Below, one piece after another: positions 1 to 10,973 of a stretch of DNA of 64,000 bases. The stretch covers positions 323,656-387,655 of the forward strand of contig JXTB01000178.1 in the NCBI GenBank assembly GCA_002914805.1. The letters are read 5' to 3'. The notes below the pieces were generated by a model. That model was not told the DNA's origin. It did not search any database and worked only from the letters and a program-made list of their open reading frames with translations. This DNA is from Parasponia andersonii. Lineage: Eukaryota; Streptophyta; Magnoliopsida; Rosales; Cannabaceae. The position numbers and the translations under genes were made by a program. Positions within the stretch are counted from its first letter, which is position 1; every line of letters begins with the position of its first letter.

Positions 1-655
1 ATCACAAGAATTACATGGAAGATGTCATTATGTGAAACTTCCTTATTCTTGAAAGTTATGAAATGGCATGTGCATGGCATGTTTTGCATGCAAATGGAGA
101 TATTTATTATAAGAGTATTTGAAAATGAGTACCATTGTTCTAATTTTATACGATAAGTTTTAATGGCAATTGTTAGTCTGTCGGAGCTGGATAGGTAAGT
201 CTGTTGATGCAGACTCTCCTGTTAAAGCGGGATTTGCGGATGTTATGATGTGTCTCGTTGAAGTTGGACAAGATTAGCGCGGTGTGGGATGCCCCTTTGA
301 TGAGGGAAGGATTTTTCAAAAACCTCACACGACGGTCGCACCTTATTTTTACTCTTGGCCAGAGTTCCGCCTAATGTTACCATGGCCTATCGACTTACGG
401 GACAAGCAATGCTCTAAGGGGCCCAATCACGAATAAGTTTTAAGGAAAATACATGGACTAAAATGTTTAAGAAAGAAAATAGACACTTTTAACAAGAAAT
501 GCCATGCAGTTGCTTTTCTCCTAAAGTTCTAGAAAGTTTTAAAAAAAAAATTGGCCCACCTTTTTATCAAAACAAAAGATAATGTTTAAGAAAGAATAAT
601 ACTTCATAGTTTGACTGTATATGACAATATGGTTAAACTAGTGGTGTTTCAAAAA
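1..655 (+). repeat. Gypsy-type LTR segment, copy A (3' part, cut by window edge)
   Basis: Positions 1-470 match 1929-2405 closely, and 482-650 match 2702-2860. About 290 bases present in copy B (2411-2700) are missing here, so copy A carries an internal deletion. The sequence has no coding potential. It has the look of the 3' half of a long plant Ty3/gypsy LTR: copy B ends in GGGTGTGACA, and the same end in copy A is altered to GGTGTTTC. The plus orientation is inferred from that terminus. Family assignment is from memory of similar LTR ends and is only moderately secure. Confidence 0.55.
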
Positions 656-2863
656 TACCCAAAAGACCCTTTAGAATTTAAGTTATACCTTTTCTTAGCC
701 ATTAAGTGTTGATTTTGGGTCAGATCTGGTCATTTGCTTTTCCTTTCTCTCCAGCCACGACCTGAAACTCTCCAATGCTTTTTCATACTTCTCTCAACTT
801 CCCTCAAACATTTCTAAGAGTTTCCAATTGGTAGAACTCAAATTGGAGTCCTAAAAAGCAAAAAACACCAAAACTAGTCAAGGTAATTCTATTAAGTTCT
901 TCTTTTTAAGTCTTGTCTTTTAATTTCAATTCTCTACTTGTTCCCACTTAAATAATGGTTTCGTCAGGTCTTCTTAAGTCTAAAAATCTAATTCTAAGCT
1001 TAGAGAATCAATTTAGTGGAGGTAGAAGGCAAGAAATCCAACAAAAGCTCAAACTAGTCAAAGTGAGCATTATGTATGATGTTGAACTTATAGTTAATTT
1101 CTTTTGTATTAGCCCTTAAACCAAAGCAATTATTTGATAAATAATGATCCTAGGAACCTTATATATCACTGGAAATATAAAATTTAGGTAGAGGATTAAA
1201 GTTAAACCTAAAGCCCCAAAGAATGCTATTTATGGATTTAAGTGTTGTCATGCGTGGTAGATTAAGTTTTCCATATTTGTAATCTGATTTCTTAAACTTA
1301 TAGTATATATTTTATTGATTCTATTAGTTATTACACTTATTTGATGGCTGGTTATAATGGCACACAAGTGTAAAAGTTATTTAAACTTTGTAAAAGATTG
1401 AAAGGAATTCAAATGCACTTAGGTTGTTCCAAATGATCCTCTTTGATGTGTATATGTGGGAATTGGATTGTTAATTATTATGGCAGGTTTAAAACCATGA
1501 TTTTATCATGTGGGAATGTCCCTAAAATAGGGGAGGTGCTGTCCAAATATTTTTAAAATGAAATGGCACCATTTAGGAGCAAATGGACTTGTCTTTATAA
1601 AATTATGTGCCATTTTGGATCATTTTGTGCTAATGAACTAGCATTCATATTTTAAATACTTTTGAACAGTTTTCAATGCTAGTTATTGACTACCAAGTAT
1701 CTTAAGTGATTTATATACTTTCGAATCATTTTAAGATCAAGTTTCCTAATTTGGTGAAAGTTGTTATTTCGATCTTGTTCAAGTATCTTAATACATTCTT
1801 TTTTTGTAAAATGTGCATCTTGAATAATAGTAATTTATGACAGGTGATTAGTACACCAATCTCTAGAGGATATTGACTCTTTCCACTATCAATTCCTATT
1901 CAAGACACAAGTAAAGACTTATAACTGCATCACAAGAACTATATGGAAGATGTATTTATGTGAAATTTACTTATTCCTGAAAGTTATGAAATGGCATGTG
2001 CATGGCATGTTTTGCATGCAAATGGAGACTTTTATTATAAGAGTATTTGAAAGTGAGTACCATTGTACCAATTTTATAAGATAAGTTTTAATGGCAATTG
2101 TTAGTCTGTCGGAGCTGGAAAAGTAAGTCTGTTGATGCAGACTCTCCCGTTGAAGCAGGATTTGCGGATCTTATAATGTGTCTCGTTGAAGCGGGACAAT
2201 ATTAGCGCAGTGTGGGATGCCCCTTTGATAAGGGAAGGAGTTTTCAAAAAAAAAACATCACACGATTATCGCACCTTATTTTACTCTTGACCAGAGTTTC
2301 CGCCCAATGTTATCACGGCCTATCGACTTACGGGACAAGCAATGTGCTAAGGGGCCCAACTAAGAATAATTTTTAAGGAAAATACATGAACTAAAATGTT
2401 TAAGAAAGAAAAGGGTACAATGAGAACTTTATGAGATTTTAAAGCATTCATAAGCATGCATAGTTTTTACTTACTGAGGTTTAGCTCATTTTAGTCTTGT
2501 GATGAAGATGAGGAGGCATATTTTGGTATGACTAGCTAGTTGTCTGGCTTGCCTTTTATCGCCATGATCATACAGATGTAGATTAGCTTGACCTATGGGC
2601 GACATTTTTTTTTAAAGATATTTTAGTGTAATATAAATACTACTACTGATGGCAAAATCGACTGGTAAAAACCTCTTTTGATTGTACATTTTGTAAATGA
2701 ACTTTTTACAAGAAATACCATGCAGTTGCTTTTGTTTAAAGGTTTTACAAAGTTCAAAAAAATTGCCCACCTTTCTATCAAAACAAAAGATAATGTTTAA
2801 GAAAGAATAATACTTCATAGTTTGACTATATATGACAATATGGTTAAACTAGGGGGTGTGACA
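656..2863 (+). repeat. Gypsy-type LTR, copy B (probably solo), inserted in Tat pol
   Basis: The stretch ends in GTGTGACA at 2863, directly before Tat reverse-transcriptase coding sequence that starts in mid-domain at 2869. Its 3' 935 bases repeat copy A. The 5' boundary is not visible: 656-1928 has no second copy in the window, so it may be the 5' part of this LTR or internal sequence. There is no primer-binding site, polypurine tract or polyprotein between the copies, which suggests LTR-LTR recombination products. The candidate TSD ATACT (2864-2868) cannot be checked because the left partner lies outside the window. Confidence 0.45.
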
Positions 2864-2868
2864 ATACT

Positions 2869-3230
2869 GCTACAAGAAGATGCCCTTCGGACTCATCAAC
2901 GCAGGAGTGACCTACCAACATCTTGTCAATATGATGTTTGCAAAACAAATTTGCAAGACAATGGAGGTATATGTCGATGACATGTTGGTGAAGTCGGAGA
3001 AAGCCGAAGATCACATCAAGCATCTTGATGAGATGTTCAAAATTCTCCTGAAATATCAAATGAAGCTGAATCCCCAAAAGTGTGCATTCGGGGTAGGATC
3101 TGGAAAATTTCTGGGTTTCATGGTCAATCAGCGAGGCATTGAAGCTAACCCTCAGAAGATACATGCATTGATTGATATGCAATCTCCTCGTAAACCCAGG
3201 GATTTATAGAGCCTAGCAGGAAGAGTGGCT
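2869..3230 (+). pseudogene. Tat reverse transcriptase, C-terminal fragment
   Basis: The frame opens with C-Y-K-K-MPFG, the conserved block just before the RT palm active site, and continues with VYVDDMLVKS, whose YVDD is the catalytic motif. It then shows the KLNPQKCAFGV and KFLGF blocks typical of gypsy RT. An in-frame TAG near 3207 ends this ORF, and the frame is open again just after it. The fingers domain is absent because the LTR insertion lies immediately upstream. Identity as gypsy RT is clear; assignment to Tat rests on the overall match of these blocks and the downstream domains. Confidence 0.85.
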
Positions 3231-4013
3231 GCACTGAGTCAATTTATATCCAGGTCAACTGATAAATGCCAACCATTCTTTGAAGTTTTGAAAGGATCAA
3301 AGAGGTTCGAATGGATGGGAGAATGCGAGCAGGCATTCCAAGAGTTAAAAACACACTTGGGTTCTCCTCCACTCTTGTCGAAGCCAAACCTAGGAGAAGA
3401 ATTATACTTATATCTCGCTGTTTCCAAATATGCGACGAGTGCTGCATTATTTTGCGAGGAAGAAAATATACAGCGACCTGTCTATTATATAAGTAAAAGA
3501 TTACTTGATGTCGAAACTAGATACCCAGAGATGGAAAAATTTGTACTAGCACTTGTCATCGCATCAAGGAAGTTTCGACCTTACTTTCATGCTCACTCCG
3601 TCAAAGTTTTCATGAATTTTCCATTTAAACAGGTTCTACAGAAACCTGAGGCTTTAGGACGGCTACTTAAGTGGACCATTGAATTGAGTCAATTTGACAT
3701 CTGTTTTCAACCTCGCACTACCGTAAAGGGTCAGTCCATCGCAGATTTTATTGCGGAATTTACATATGATGTCGATCTTCCCACAGGAGTACTCAAAAAA
3801 CCTGCTTCAGATACATCAAGGTTGAGGAAACTTTATGTTGATGGGTCATCAAATGAGAATGGAGTAGGTACGAGCCTAGTTTTGATCAGTCCTAAAGGGC
3901 ATAACATTCATTGTGAGCTTCGCTTCAAATTCTCAGCATCAAATAATGAGGCTAAAAATGAAGCACTGATAGCTAGGCTAAAGCTTACAGGAAATAAAGG
4001 TCGAGATGATTGA
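3225..4013 (+). pseudogene. Tat RNase H region (RT-linked RNase H plus second RNase H)
   Basis: The 262-residue ORF begins with the RT connection (RFEW, QAFQELK) and an RT-type RNase H with YLAVSKYATSAALF and RPVYYISKRL. About 200 residues in, a second RNase H begins with LYVDGSSNENGVGT, followed by SASNNEAKNEALIARL, where the usual NNEAEYEAL motif has changed. Two RNase H domains in tandem are diagnostic of Tat elements. The frame stops at 4011-4013 in the second RNase H, and the next piece (4081-4380) continues in another ORF, so the polyprotein is broken here. Confidence 0.8.
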
Positions 4014-4080
4014 AGTGTACAGTGACTCCTAGCTGGTCGTTTGTCAGGTTAAGGGTGATTACCAAGCAAGAGGAGAGAGA

Positions 4081-5520
4081 ATGATGGCCTACCTGCAGGA
4101 GGTACAACGAATGTTCTCGACATTCACTACTTATAACATCCAACTTCTTCCTCACATTGAAAATGCCCGGGCGAAGGCACTTGCTAAGCTCGCTTCAACG
4201 AAAGATGCAGAGTTGTTGAAGGTTATCCCTGTTGAATTTCTTGTATCGCCAAACATTGAAGTTGAACCCCAAGAAACCATGCCAGTTGACGAAAGACCAT
4301 CGTGGATGGATCCTATAATGCAATATTTACAAAATGGCGATCTTCCCAAAAGCAAAGGCAGCTCGTTATATTATCCATGACGAGAAGCTTTATCGAAGAA
4401 GTTTTAGCTCGCCGTTATTATTATGTGTCAATGAGGAAAAAGCACGCTACATTATGAGGGAAATTCACGAAGGAATATGCAGAAATCATTCTGGGGGACA
4501 GGCACTTGCAAACAAGATTCTTCGACAAGGGTATTTTTGGCCAACTATGAAGAGGGATACAATGGAATTTGCTAGGATGTGTGATAAATGTCAACGGTTT
4601 GCGACTATTCCTAGAATACCACATGTTCCTTTAACTACAATGACTAGTCCATGGCTATTTGCTATTTGGGGAATTGATATTATCGGGATACTTCCATTAG
4701 CACGGGGTGGATTGAAGTATGCGGTGGTCGCAGTCAATTATTTCACAAAATGGACGGAAGCTGAAGCCTTGAGCACCATTTCTGCAAAGAAGATGATAGA
4801 TTTTGTTTACAAATCTATAATCTACCGTTATGGTATACCGCATACTATAAATTCTGATAATAGGAAACAATTCGACTGCGATGAGTTTCGTAACTTCTGC
4901 AACAACTTGGGTATCAAGAAGGGTTTCTCTATTGTTGTTCATCCACAAGTCAATGGGTAGGTCAAAGTGATAAATAAAATACTTAAACAGAATATAAAGA
5001 CGAAGCTGGAGGAGCATAAAGGAGCTTGTCCAGAAGTCCTTCCAGAAGTTTTATGGGCTTATCGCACCACTCAACGAAGCACTACTGGAGAGAGACCATT
5101 CTCTATAGCTTATGGATATGAAGTAATGTTCCCAGTTGAAATTGGTGCGAGCTCTCTACGGTGATCTATTTATGAGCAAGATCAGAATGATGTATTAATG
5201 AGAATTGAGCTCGATTTTTTAGAAGAAAGGACAATCTCAACTTCGAATCACATCATATCAAAAACGCACTGCTCGATATTATAACTCCAAAGTCAAAAGT
5301 AGACATTTTGAAGTTAGTGATCTTGTCCTTCGAGGAGTTCTACCTAATAATAAAGAGCATGGTGTTGGTGTATTTGGACCTTCCTAGGAAGGACCTTATG
5401 TTATTGACGTCGTCATTCGACCTGGGACATACAAGCTAGCTCGCATCGGCAGACAAAAGATCGAACATGCTTGAAATGCAGAACAACTTCGTCATTATTA
5501 TCAATGAATCTTCATGTATA
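4081..5520 (+). pseudogene. Tat integrase, broken by frameshift and stops
   Basis: The linker at 4081-4380 leads into 4334-4960, which has an H2C2 zinc-binding finger (HEGICRNHSGG ... CDKCQRF) and the integrase core (VVAVNYFTKWTEAEAL, then YGIPHTINSDN with the second acidic residue). A TAG at 4958 replaces a codon in the HPQVNGQ region. The frame resumes at 4967 with LKQNIKTKLEEHKG and WAYRTTQRSTTGERPF, and a further stop follows at 5162. The integrase tail (GPYVIDV, then EQLRHYY) is recognisable to about 5510. With a stop inside the core the enzyme cannot be made in one piece. Confidence 0.85.
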
Positions 5521-5659
5521 TCTTCATGTATTTTCAACGACTTTCTGTATCTTTATTATTTCGCCATTCGACGTCATTCGTCAATAATATTTCTTTGGCT
5601 ATTACTTCAACTTCATTTGATTCATCTCTTATAGTTCTATGGTAGCTTTTGGATACTAT

Positions 5660-5674
5660 AAACTCGGGGGGCAG
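5660..5674 (+). other. Candidate polypurine tract of the Tat element
   Basis: The sequence AAACTCGGGGGGCAG is followed by TGGGATCAG. A G-run followed by a TG start is how Tat 3' LTRs, or the sub-terminal tracts of this lineage, usually begin. No second LTR copy is in the window, so the LTR start at 5675 cannot be tested by comparison. The antisense ORF further on suggests this may instead be an internal tract. Confidence 0.4.
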
Positions 5675-6259
5675 TGGGATCAGAATATTATCTCCTAGTT
5701 GCTTCTAAAGGGACTATGCAAACGTCCATTTAGAGGAGTTAGAATCCTAGGATTTTCTCCTCGCTTCATGCCTTAGCATGTCGTATTACGCAATTTTCCT
5801 CCTCGAACAACAAAGTAACTTAGCAAAATGTTCATTGTTCGATATGATATATTGCTATATTTATATTTTGCCATGGAACTTTTGAAAAATAGTATTAAGT
5901 TTGCATCACTCGTACTTGATGTTTTCTTAAGCGACCTAAACTGTCCTAACACTTAAAACTCATTTTAAGTTTGTTGGATTCAAATCGCAAAAAGCATACC
6001 AATCAGTCACCTAGTGATTGATTACTTAGTTAAAATTACAATATTTTGTTTTGATTATTTTGCAGGAATATATATCTGACAAGAAAAAAACATTCATTAA
6101 AAAGCTCGCACCTGTATACAAGCAAAGAGATAAAGGGGGACCAAGCCCGCATTGTTCTGAGGTAAAAAAAAAAAAAAGGATACGAATACAAGTGTTTTTT
6201 TATACAGAAGTGCTCGCTCCGCCATCTTCAGTTTTGGTGGTTTCCTCCTCCCTCTAACT

Positions 6260-6553
6260 CTAGACAAGCTCGACCACATCCTCGCCAAGGATAGAAAAGT
6301 TGAAGTCCGGATGCTCGCAGAAGATGTTAAAAATAATGGTCGATGAGGCGATGTCACTGGCTTTATCTTTGAGCTCTTTGACTTCAGTAGCCTTGAACAC
6401 TTCAATAGCTTTGTGAACCACCTCTGTTGCTGCCTCCTTCATGCGATCCGGATGCTCGGAGATAGTTTTCTCGAGCACTTTGACTTTCTCCTCAAGATTC
6501 TCCTTCTCGAGCTTCTCCTTGGCCAGGCCTTTGTGCAGCTGCTGCCTCTCCAA
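6260..6553 (-). CDS. Antisense ORF of the Tat element (predicted coiled coil)
   Basis: A 97-codon ORF runs opposite to pol, downstream of integrase. Residues 1-55 are rich in K and E with a heptad-like pattern (KLEKENLEEKVKVLEKTI), suggesting a coiled coil. The C-terminus reads HPDFNFSILGEDVVELV, a pattern I associate with proteins of plant Tat-related elements. Antisense ORFs between integrase and the 3' LTR are known in some Tat elements, such as Grande. The ORF probably represents only the C-terminal part. Its function is unknown, and expression cannot be judged from sequence. Confidence 0.4.
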   Translation of the reverse strand: MERQQLHKGLAKEKLEKENLEEKVKVLEKTISEHPDRMKEAATEVVHKAIEVFKATEVKELKDKASDIASSTIIFNIFCEHPDFNFSILGEDVVELV

Positions 6554-7560
6554 GTTGAAGGCTTTTTTTCTCCTCCTCCCGAGTTTTCTCCGAGTTCTCG
6601 AATACTTGGGTTATCTATTCGACTTTTTCGGCCTTTTCCAAATATTCGAGGACTGGGTCATGCATCAGGACAGCTATCATATGCTATTACACGAGACTAT
6701 TCTCATTACTCAAAACCTTCGAGATAAAAATATATATTGTTATCAAGAAAATTGTCATCTTTCAATTAAAAAAAATTAAAAAATGGTTTGAAAGAATTAA
6801 ATAACTTTGAAACGAAGTTGTTTCTTATTCATGTTTTTCATATACCAACTTTTAATCAAATAGTTGTTTTGGTCTCGATTTAATTGGATTTTAAAATCTG
6901 AATGTTGCATAAGACTAATTTAGGCCAAAATGACTTTTTACTATTTTATTTTTAAATAATATTTTTAAAAGTATCAAAAATATCATTTTTTTATAATAAG
7001 GAGCTTTTTTGACAATGAAAAGCTCTAAAAAATATCATAAATAAAGTTATAGAGGGTGAAAATATGCTCCTCTCGACAAAGATGTGCACGGGATGTTCAA
7101 AAATTTGGTTAATCACGATGAAAATAGGAGTAAGAAATAGGGATGGCATATTCAGTCTTCAGATATGATGTGACATTTGGAGTGACGTATGGCCAGATGT
7201 GTCAGCTAAGTCAATTCCACTTAATCATACTACGGATCTTAATATGAAATGAGATTTGGCACATGTGAATAATGGATGCACTAGTAATTATTGAATGAAA
7301 TGAAGTGAAAATATAGCTAAGTAAGTTTCATTGAGTTACACTAGACGTACATAAAATAGGATTTAGCTTATGTAGTTCAGATATGAATATGGAAATGTAG
7401 ATAAATAATAAAATTGGCCATTTTGGTAGTTGGATAAATAATTTCATATGAATAATGAATAGTAAAACTAGCTACTTTGGTGTTGGACCCTTCTTATGCG
7501 GTATTAATATACTTTTAGATGAAAACTGCATATAAACTCAGTCGGATTAAACGATATTAG

Positions 7561-7913
7561 GCTAAGATGTTAGGTTGAGGTAATATGATAAATGAAATAA
7601 ACAATATTATAATAAATAAGTATTAGTTTTTTTTTTTGGAATTTTCTAAGTAGAAATGACTATATTTCTGATGAAAATCGTAAATACCACTGAAAATGAT
7701 AATAAAGTGTAGATTAAATGAACTACTCAAAAGATGATAATAAGGCTAAGACGTTAGGTTAAGGTCATATGCTAAATGAAATAAGCAATATAAATATGAT
7801 AATATATAAGTATTAGTTTTTTTTTAGAATTTTCTAAGTAGAAATGACTATATTTATGATGGAAATCTTAAATACGACTGAAAATAATAGTAAAATGTAG
7901 ATTAAATGAACTA
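7561..7913. repeat. Tandem duplication of about 165 bases
   Basis: Unit 1 (7561-7725) and unit 2 (7745-7913) both run from GCTAAGA(T/C)GTTAGGTT to AGATTAAATGAACTA, with a T-run in the middle. They differ by scattered substitutions and small indels, so the duplication is not recent. No coding potential is seen. Confidence 0.85.
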
Positions 7914-8074
7914 TATTAATTCATACCAAACTATACTTTTTATATAAATATACTATTATCATCTCTTTAGCTAAATAGATTTTACATTTTGTATTTCTAT
8001 ATCTCGTTCCTCTCGTCAGTTTCCCATCCAATTCAAGAACTATATGTGCATATAAATGTGTGTCTATAAAGCTC

Positions 8075-8150
8075 TATCCATCCTTCTTCAGCAAGTGAGT
8101 CTTGAAGCTTTATATCCATCCTTCTTCGACAAGTGAGCCTTGAAGCTTTA
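8075..8150. repeat. 38-base tandem duplication
   Basis: Units 8075-8112 and 8113-8150 each start TATCCATCCTTCTTC and end CTTGAAGCTTTA, with three or so differences. It is a local duplication without further meaning that I can see. Confidence 0.9.
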
Positions 8151-8160
8151 TATATTTGCT

Positions 8161-9617
8161 CAAGAGACTCTTACAACTTGATTCCACTATGATGTCGTCT
8201 ACTTTTCTAGGCTAGTAGACCCATAGGTATTGGTCCAATGAGGAATTTCATTGGATTTAATTAATCCCATTTGCTCATGATTGTGGGCAGTTAAACCCCC
8301 TGCCATGGGTTGACTGTCTACAATTACTATAGTAACTACAGTTAGCTGGACATACCGCTTTTCCCCTGGTTTTTAATGATATTAGGGACATGTGTCCAAT
8401 CTTGCGCTGTTGATGGCTCATCTGGACAGGCGGTCGCCCCTAATTTAGAGGTGAATTTTTCACCTCTTCCAATGGTTTTTTGTTTTTTTTGAATGACTCT
8501 TCAAATGGTTTTTTATAGCTAAGAAATTCTTCACTATAGGTAATTTTTAAAAAATAAAATAAAATCACAAAAAAAGGTCATTTTGGCCCAATTAGTCTCA
8601 TTCATGCCGTTTTCTCTTTATTTGATGTAACTAAAATCCAAAATTTTTATTACTACAATTTTAAAAATCCAAGACTTTAGTTCACATAACCAAAAACCCA
8701 AAAAAAAAACTGCTTAAAGAAAAGACCCCAAGGTTTTATTGCTAAAAGTGACTTCTTTTGTTTTTATAATAACCCTTTTATTTGTGACTTTCTTTCATAT
8801 TTATTTATTTGGAGGAGCTATTTGAATTCCTTTCCTTCTAACTGATTGTCTATAGAAGTTTTACTCTTTCGTTTTTTGCTTTTTGTTTGTTTCTAGTGTT
8901 GTTTAGTACAATTATTAACTATTATCTTTCAGTTCTATCTCCAACTACAAAGCCTAGCTTACAAAAGCCTTTTCTGCAAAATGATCTCGGACTTAATTCA
9001 ACTCCAATTCATCATGGGAGTCAAGAATAAGTTCGATACGTTTTATACGGTGATTTGCATGCGTTATATTCCTATTGTCGTCCTTATAAGACTACATTTA
9101 GTCAACAATATCGTAAATACAAACTGTAACCCAGTCATTGTCATGAACTCGTTTCAACTATTTTAATCAATAAGTTCCCCATTGAAATATTTGAACCAAT
9201 AATCCGGGGCAGATGACTTCATTCGAGGGCTTCATTTCGTTCATCTACATTCTAAATTTGTAACAAAGCACCGAGTTCGAAACCAGTAATTTAGGCTTTG
9301 AGAAGTAAATTGTCACCAAACCGCACCAATTGGGTTCAATAAGATATTTTCTGTTCACGTACTTCACAAGGCACAACTTCGTACTCCCTGGGACACGTTG
9401 GAAGTCATTAGAGTCTTCAGTGAAAAAAAGAAGTCAACAAAGCAAGTAGAAACGAAGTCAACTTTCAAAGTCTTAGTCCATATTGATTTTTAAAATTAAT
9501 GCAACTAGTATTGGTAAGTGATCCATTCTTAGATTCCGGTTCTGAAGAAAAAACAATTTCAAAACATATAATTTTTTCTTCTCTCTTTGCTCTGTTCTTC
9601 CCTTTCTTTCAGAATTA
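8161..9617. other. 5' flank of the CNL gene; no gene seen
   Basis: The stretch contains homopolymer-rich AT DNA (8460-8720) and mixed sequence to 9480. Just before the CNL start codon there is a pyrimidine-rich run ending TTTCTTTCAG at 9603-9612, which could be a 3' splice site of an intron in the 5' untranslated region. No promoter can be assigned with confidence. The small ORF at 8981-9166 has no recognisable domain. Confidence 0.4.
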
Positions 9618-9930
9618 ATGGCAGAAATCGTAACGGTGTTGACCCCGGTTATCGACATGTTGCTTCAGCTATTAATCAAGGAAGCAAATTCGTTCAAGGG
9701 CGTCCATAGAGAAGTGAAAAGTCTAAAAGATGAATTGGAGAGCATCGAATGTTTCCTCAAAGATGCAGAGGAAAAATCAAATAAAGGATATACGAGCGAC
9801 GGTGTGAAAACGTGGGTGAAACAAGTGAGAGAAGAGGCCTATCACATAGAGGATGTTATAGATGAATACCTTCTTCATGTGGAACAACGTCGTCACCAGC
9901 GTGGATTCATTGGTTTGCTCCACAAAACAG
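9618..9930 (+). CDS. CNL immune receptor (RPM1-like), exon 1: coiled-coil Rx_N domain
   Basis: Encodes residues 1-104 plus one base of codon 105 of an intracellular NLR receptor that detects pathogen effectors. The ATG at 9618 starts MAEIVTVLTPVIDMLL, the usual N-terminus of Rx-type coiled-coil domains. The EDVID motif, which packs against the LRR in known CNLs, is exact at residues 78-82 (HIEDVIDEY). The frame would run on only five codons past an LTR insertion at 9932 and stop at 9950. Instead, a 5' splice site ACAG|GTGATG lies at 9930/9931, and the continuation of the protein begins at 42640 in the right phase. Normal CNLs of this class are uninterrupted here, which fits an inserted intron. 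The alternative is a disrupted pseudogene or a CC-only product. Confidence 0.8.
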
Positions 9931-9931
9931 G

Positions 9932-10282
9932 TGATGAAGAATATGAATAAGATAAAATATTACTATTATTAATTAGATTATTTTAGAATTATATAATTAT
10001 AATTTATTTAATTATTAGGTCTTATTTAGTTTTGAGTAACTAGTTTGATGTTTCTTTTTTACTTTTATCGGAAAAATGTTAGTTTCCTAGTTTTATCTCT
10101 ATGTTCTTTATTTTGAAAACCTGATTAATGATATACAAACTATTCTGAAATTCAATCTCTAATATTCTTACTCTCTTCTAAAGTTTTTCATTTTTTCTAA
10201 AATTTTTCTAATCTTCTTCCTAAATTTGTCTCTTTCTCTTATTTCTCTCGGTCCTTCTAAATTCTTAGGATTATTCTACATC
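9932..10282 (+). repeat. 5' LTR of the outer element (interrupted by CACTA at its last base)
   Basis: Aligns along its length with 42246-42635. Shared blocks include TTTATTTAATTATTA(G/T)GTC and CTTCTTCCTAAAT, and both copies end ATTATTCTACATCA. The final A lies at 19163 because a CACTA element with TSD ATC split the terminus. Its first base completes the GT of the CNL splice donor. Confidence 0.8.
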
Positions 10283-10299
10283 CACTACAACAAAAAAGA

Positions 10300-10690
10300 C
10301 TTTTCAAGATACTTTTTAAGTACCTTGAAAAGTATTTCACGATGTCCTAAAAAGTGTCTTAGTTCTGGGTACTATAATAGACCTGGCTACTAAGGCACAG
10401 TGAAAAACCTTCCACCGCACCTAATAGGCTTATTGGTATCCAGGATACCAATGTACTTGACAGGTATTATGAAAAGTCTTCCACAGTGCCTTTCACGGCG
10501 CCTTATAAGTACCTTGGTATTCGAGGATACCAAGGCACTCAAAAAGGTGCTTTTCGAGCTTTACCAAGGCGCTTTCACACAAAGTCATGAAAGGTCTATC
10601 AAGACGCTTCTTGAGCTTTACCAAGGCACTTTTCGAGCGCCTTGGTATTCTAATGGACGTTATTTTTTAAGGCACTCCATAAGTATCGTG
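10300..10690. repeat. CACTA subterminal repeats, left end
   Basis: Repeated short motifs in both orientations: CCAAGGCAC, CCAAGGCGC, GCGCCTT and variants around GGATACCAA. Clustered degenerate motifs of about 10 bases next to the TIR are characteristic of CACTA elements. The right end (18920-19140) carries related motifs such as TATCACGACGCC. Confidence 0.65.
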
Positions 10691-10973
10691 ATACATATTT
10701 CTAGGAGGTATTTTTAATATATTTGTCTATACTACCCTTTGGAATTTTATAAATATAATCCAAATCCATTACATACACAAAATATTTCAAATAAAATAGA
10801 GTATAAATATAAATTTACATAATAGAACTATATAACATAATAACTTAATCATGATCATATCTATATATAGTCTATAAACTAAGTATATATATTAGTTTTC
10901 GAAGCCAAAATAATATGATCATCAAAGACTACATAGTTTAAATAAACAAAGATTAGGAACTTCAAATGAGAAA

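Larger units (their letters stand above)
2869..6720 (+). mobile_element. Ty3/gypsy retrotransposon of the Tat lineage, degenerate, 5' half missing
   Basis: Coding order on the plus strand is reverse transcriptase (C-terminal part), RT-linked RNase H, a second RNase H, H2C2 zinc finger and integrase core, then a purine-rich tract and an antisense ORF. The extra RNase H-like domain and the antisense ORF are features known from the plant Tat lineage. Several stop codons and frame changes show that it is dead. The element starts abruptly at 2869, where the LTR at 656-2863 interrupts it, so gag, protease and the first half of RT should lie left of the window. The right edge near 6720 is uncertain. 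Confidence 0.75.
6721..8160. other. AT-rich region without recognisable genes
   Basis: There is no open frame of convincing length and no transposon terminus that I can define. It contains a 165-base tandem duplication (7561-7913) and a 38-base tandem duplication (8075-8150), described separately. Some of it could be the remaining part of the Tat element or an unrecognised non-autonomous element. Confidence 0.5.

Noticed and set aside
5675-6720. Complete 3' LTR of the Tat element
   Set aside because: A purine tract and TG start are present at 5660-5676, but no second LTR copy exists in the window and an antisense ORF follows, so the boundaries cannot be defended.
8981-9166. 61-residue ORF upstream of the CNL gene as a gene
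   Set aside because: No domain, composition like the background, and no splice or promoter context; likely chance.
9618-9950. Stand-alone 110-residue coiled-coil-only protein
   Set aside because: The last five codons before the stop derive from the LTR, and the frame continues perfectly at 42640 after a matching target duplication. A truncated product is possible but the ORF is the 5' part of the larger gene.
9932-10282. The repeat shared with 42246-42635 as a duplicated NLR intron from tandem gene duplication
   Set aside because: It starts TG, ends CA, is flanked by ACAGG/ATAGG, and has a TATA-like box and a primer-like site in place. The gene frame joins cleanly without it, which fits an LTR insertion better.
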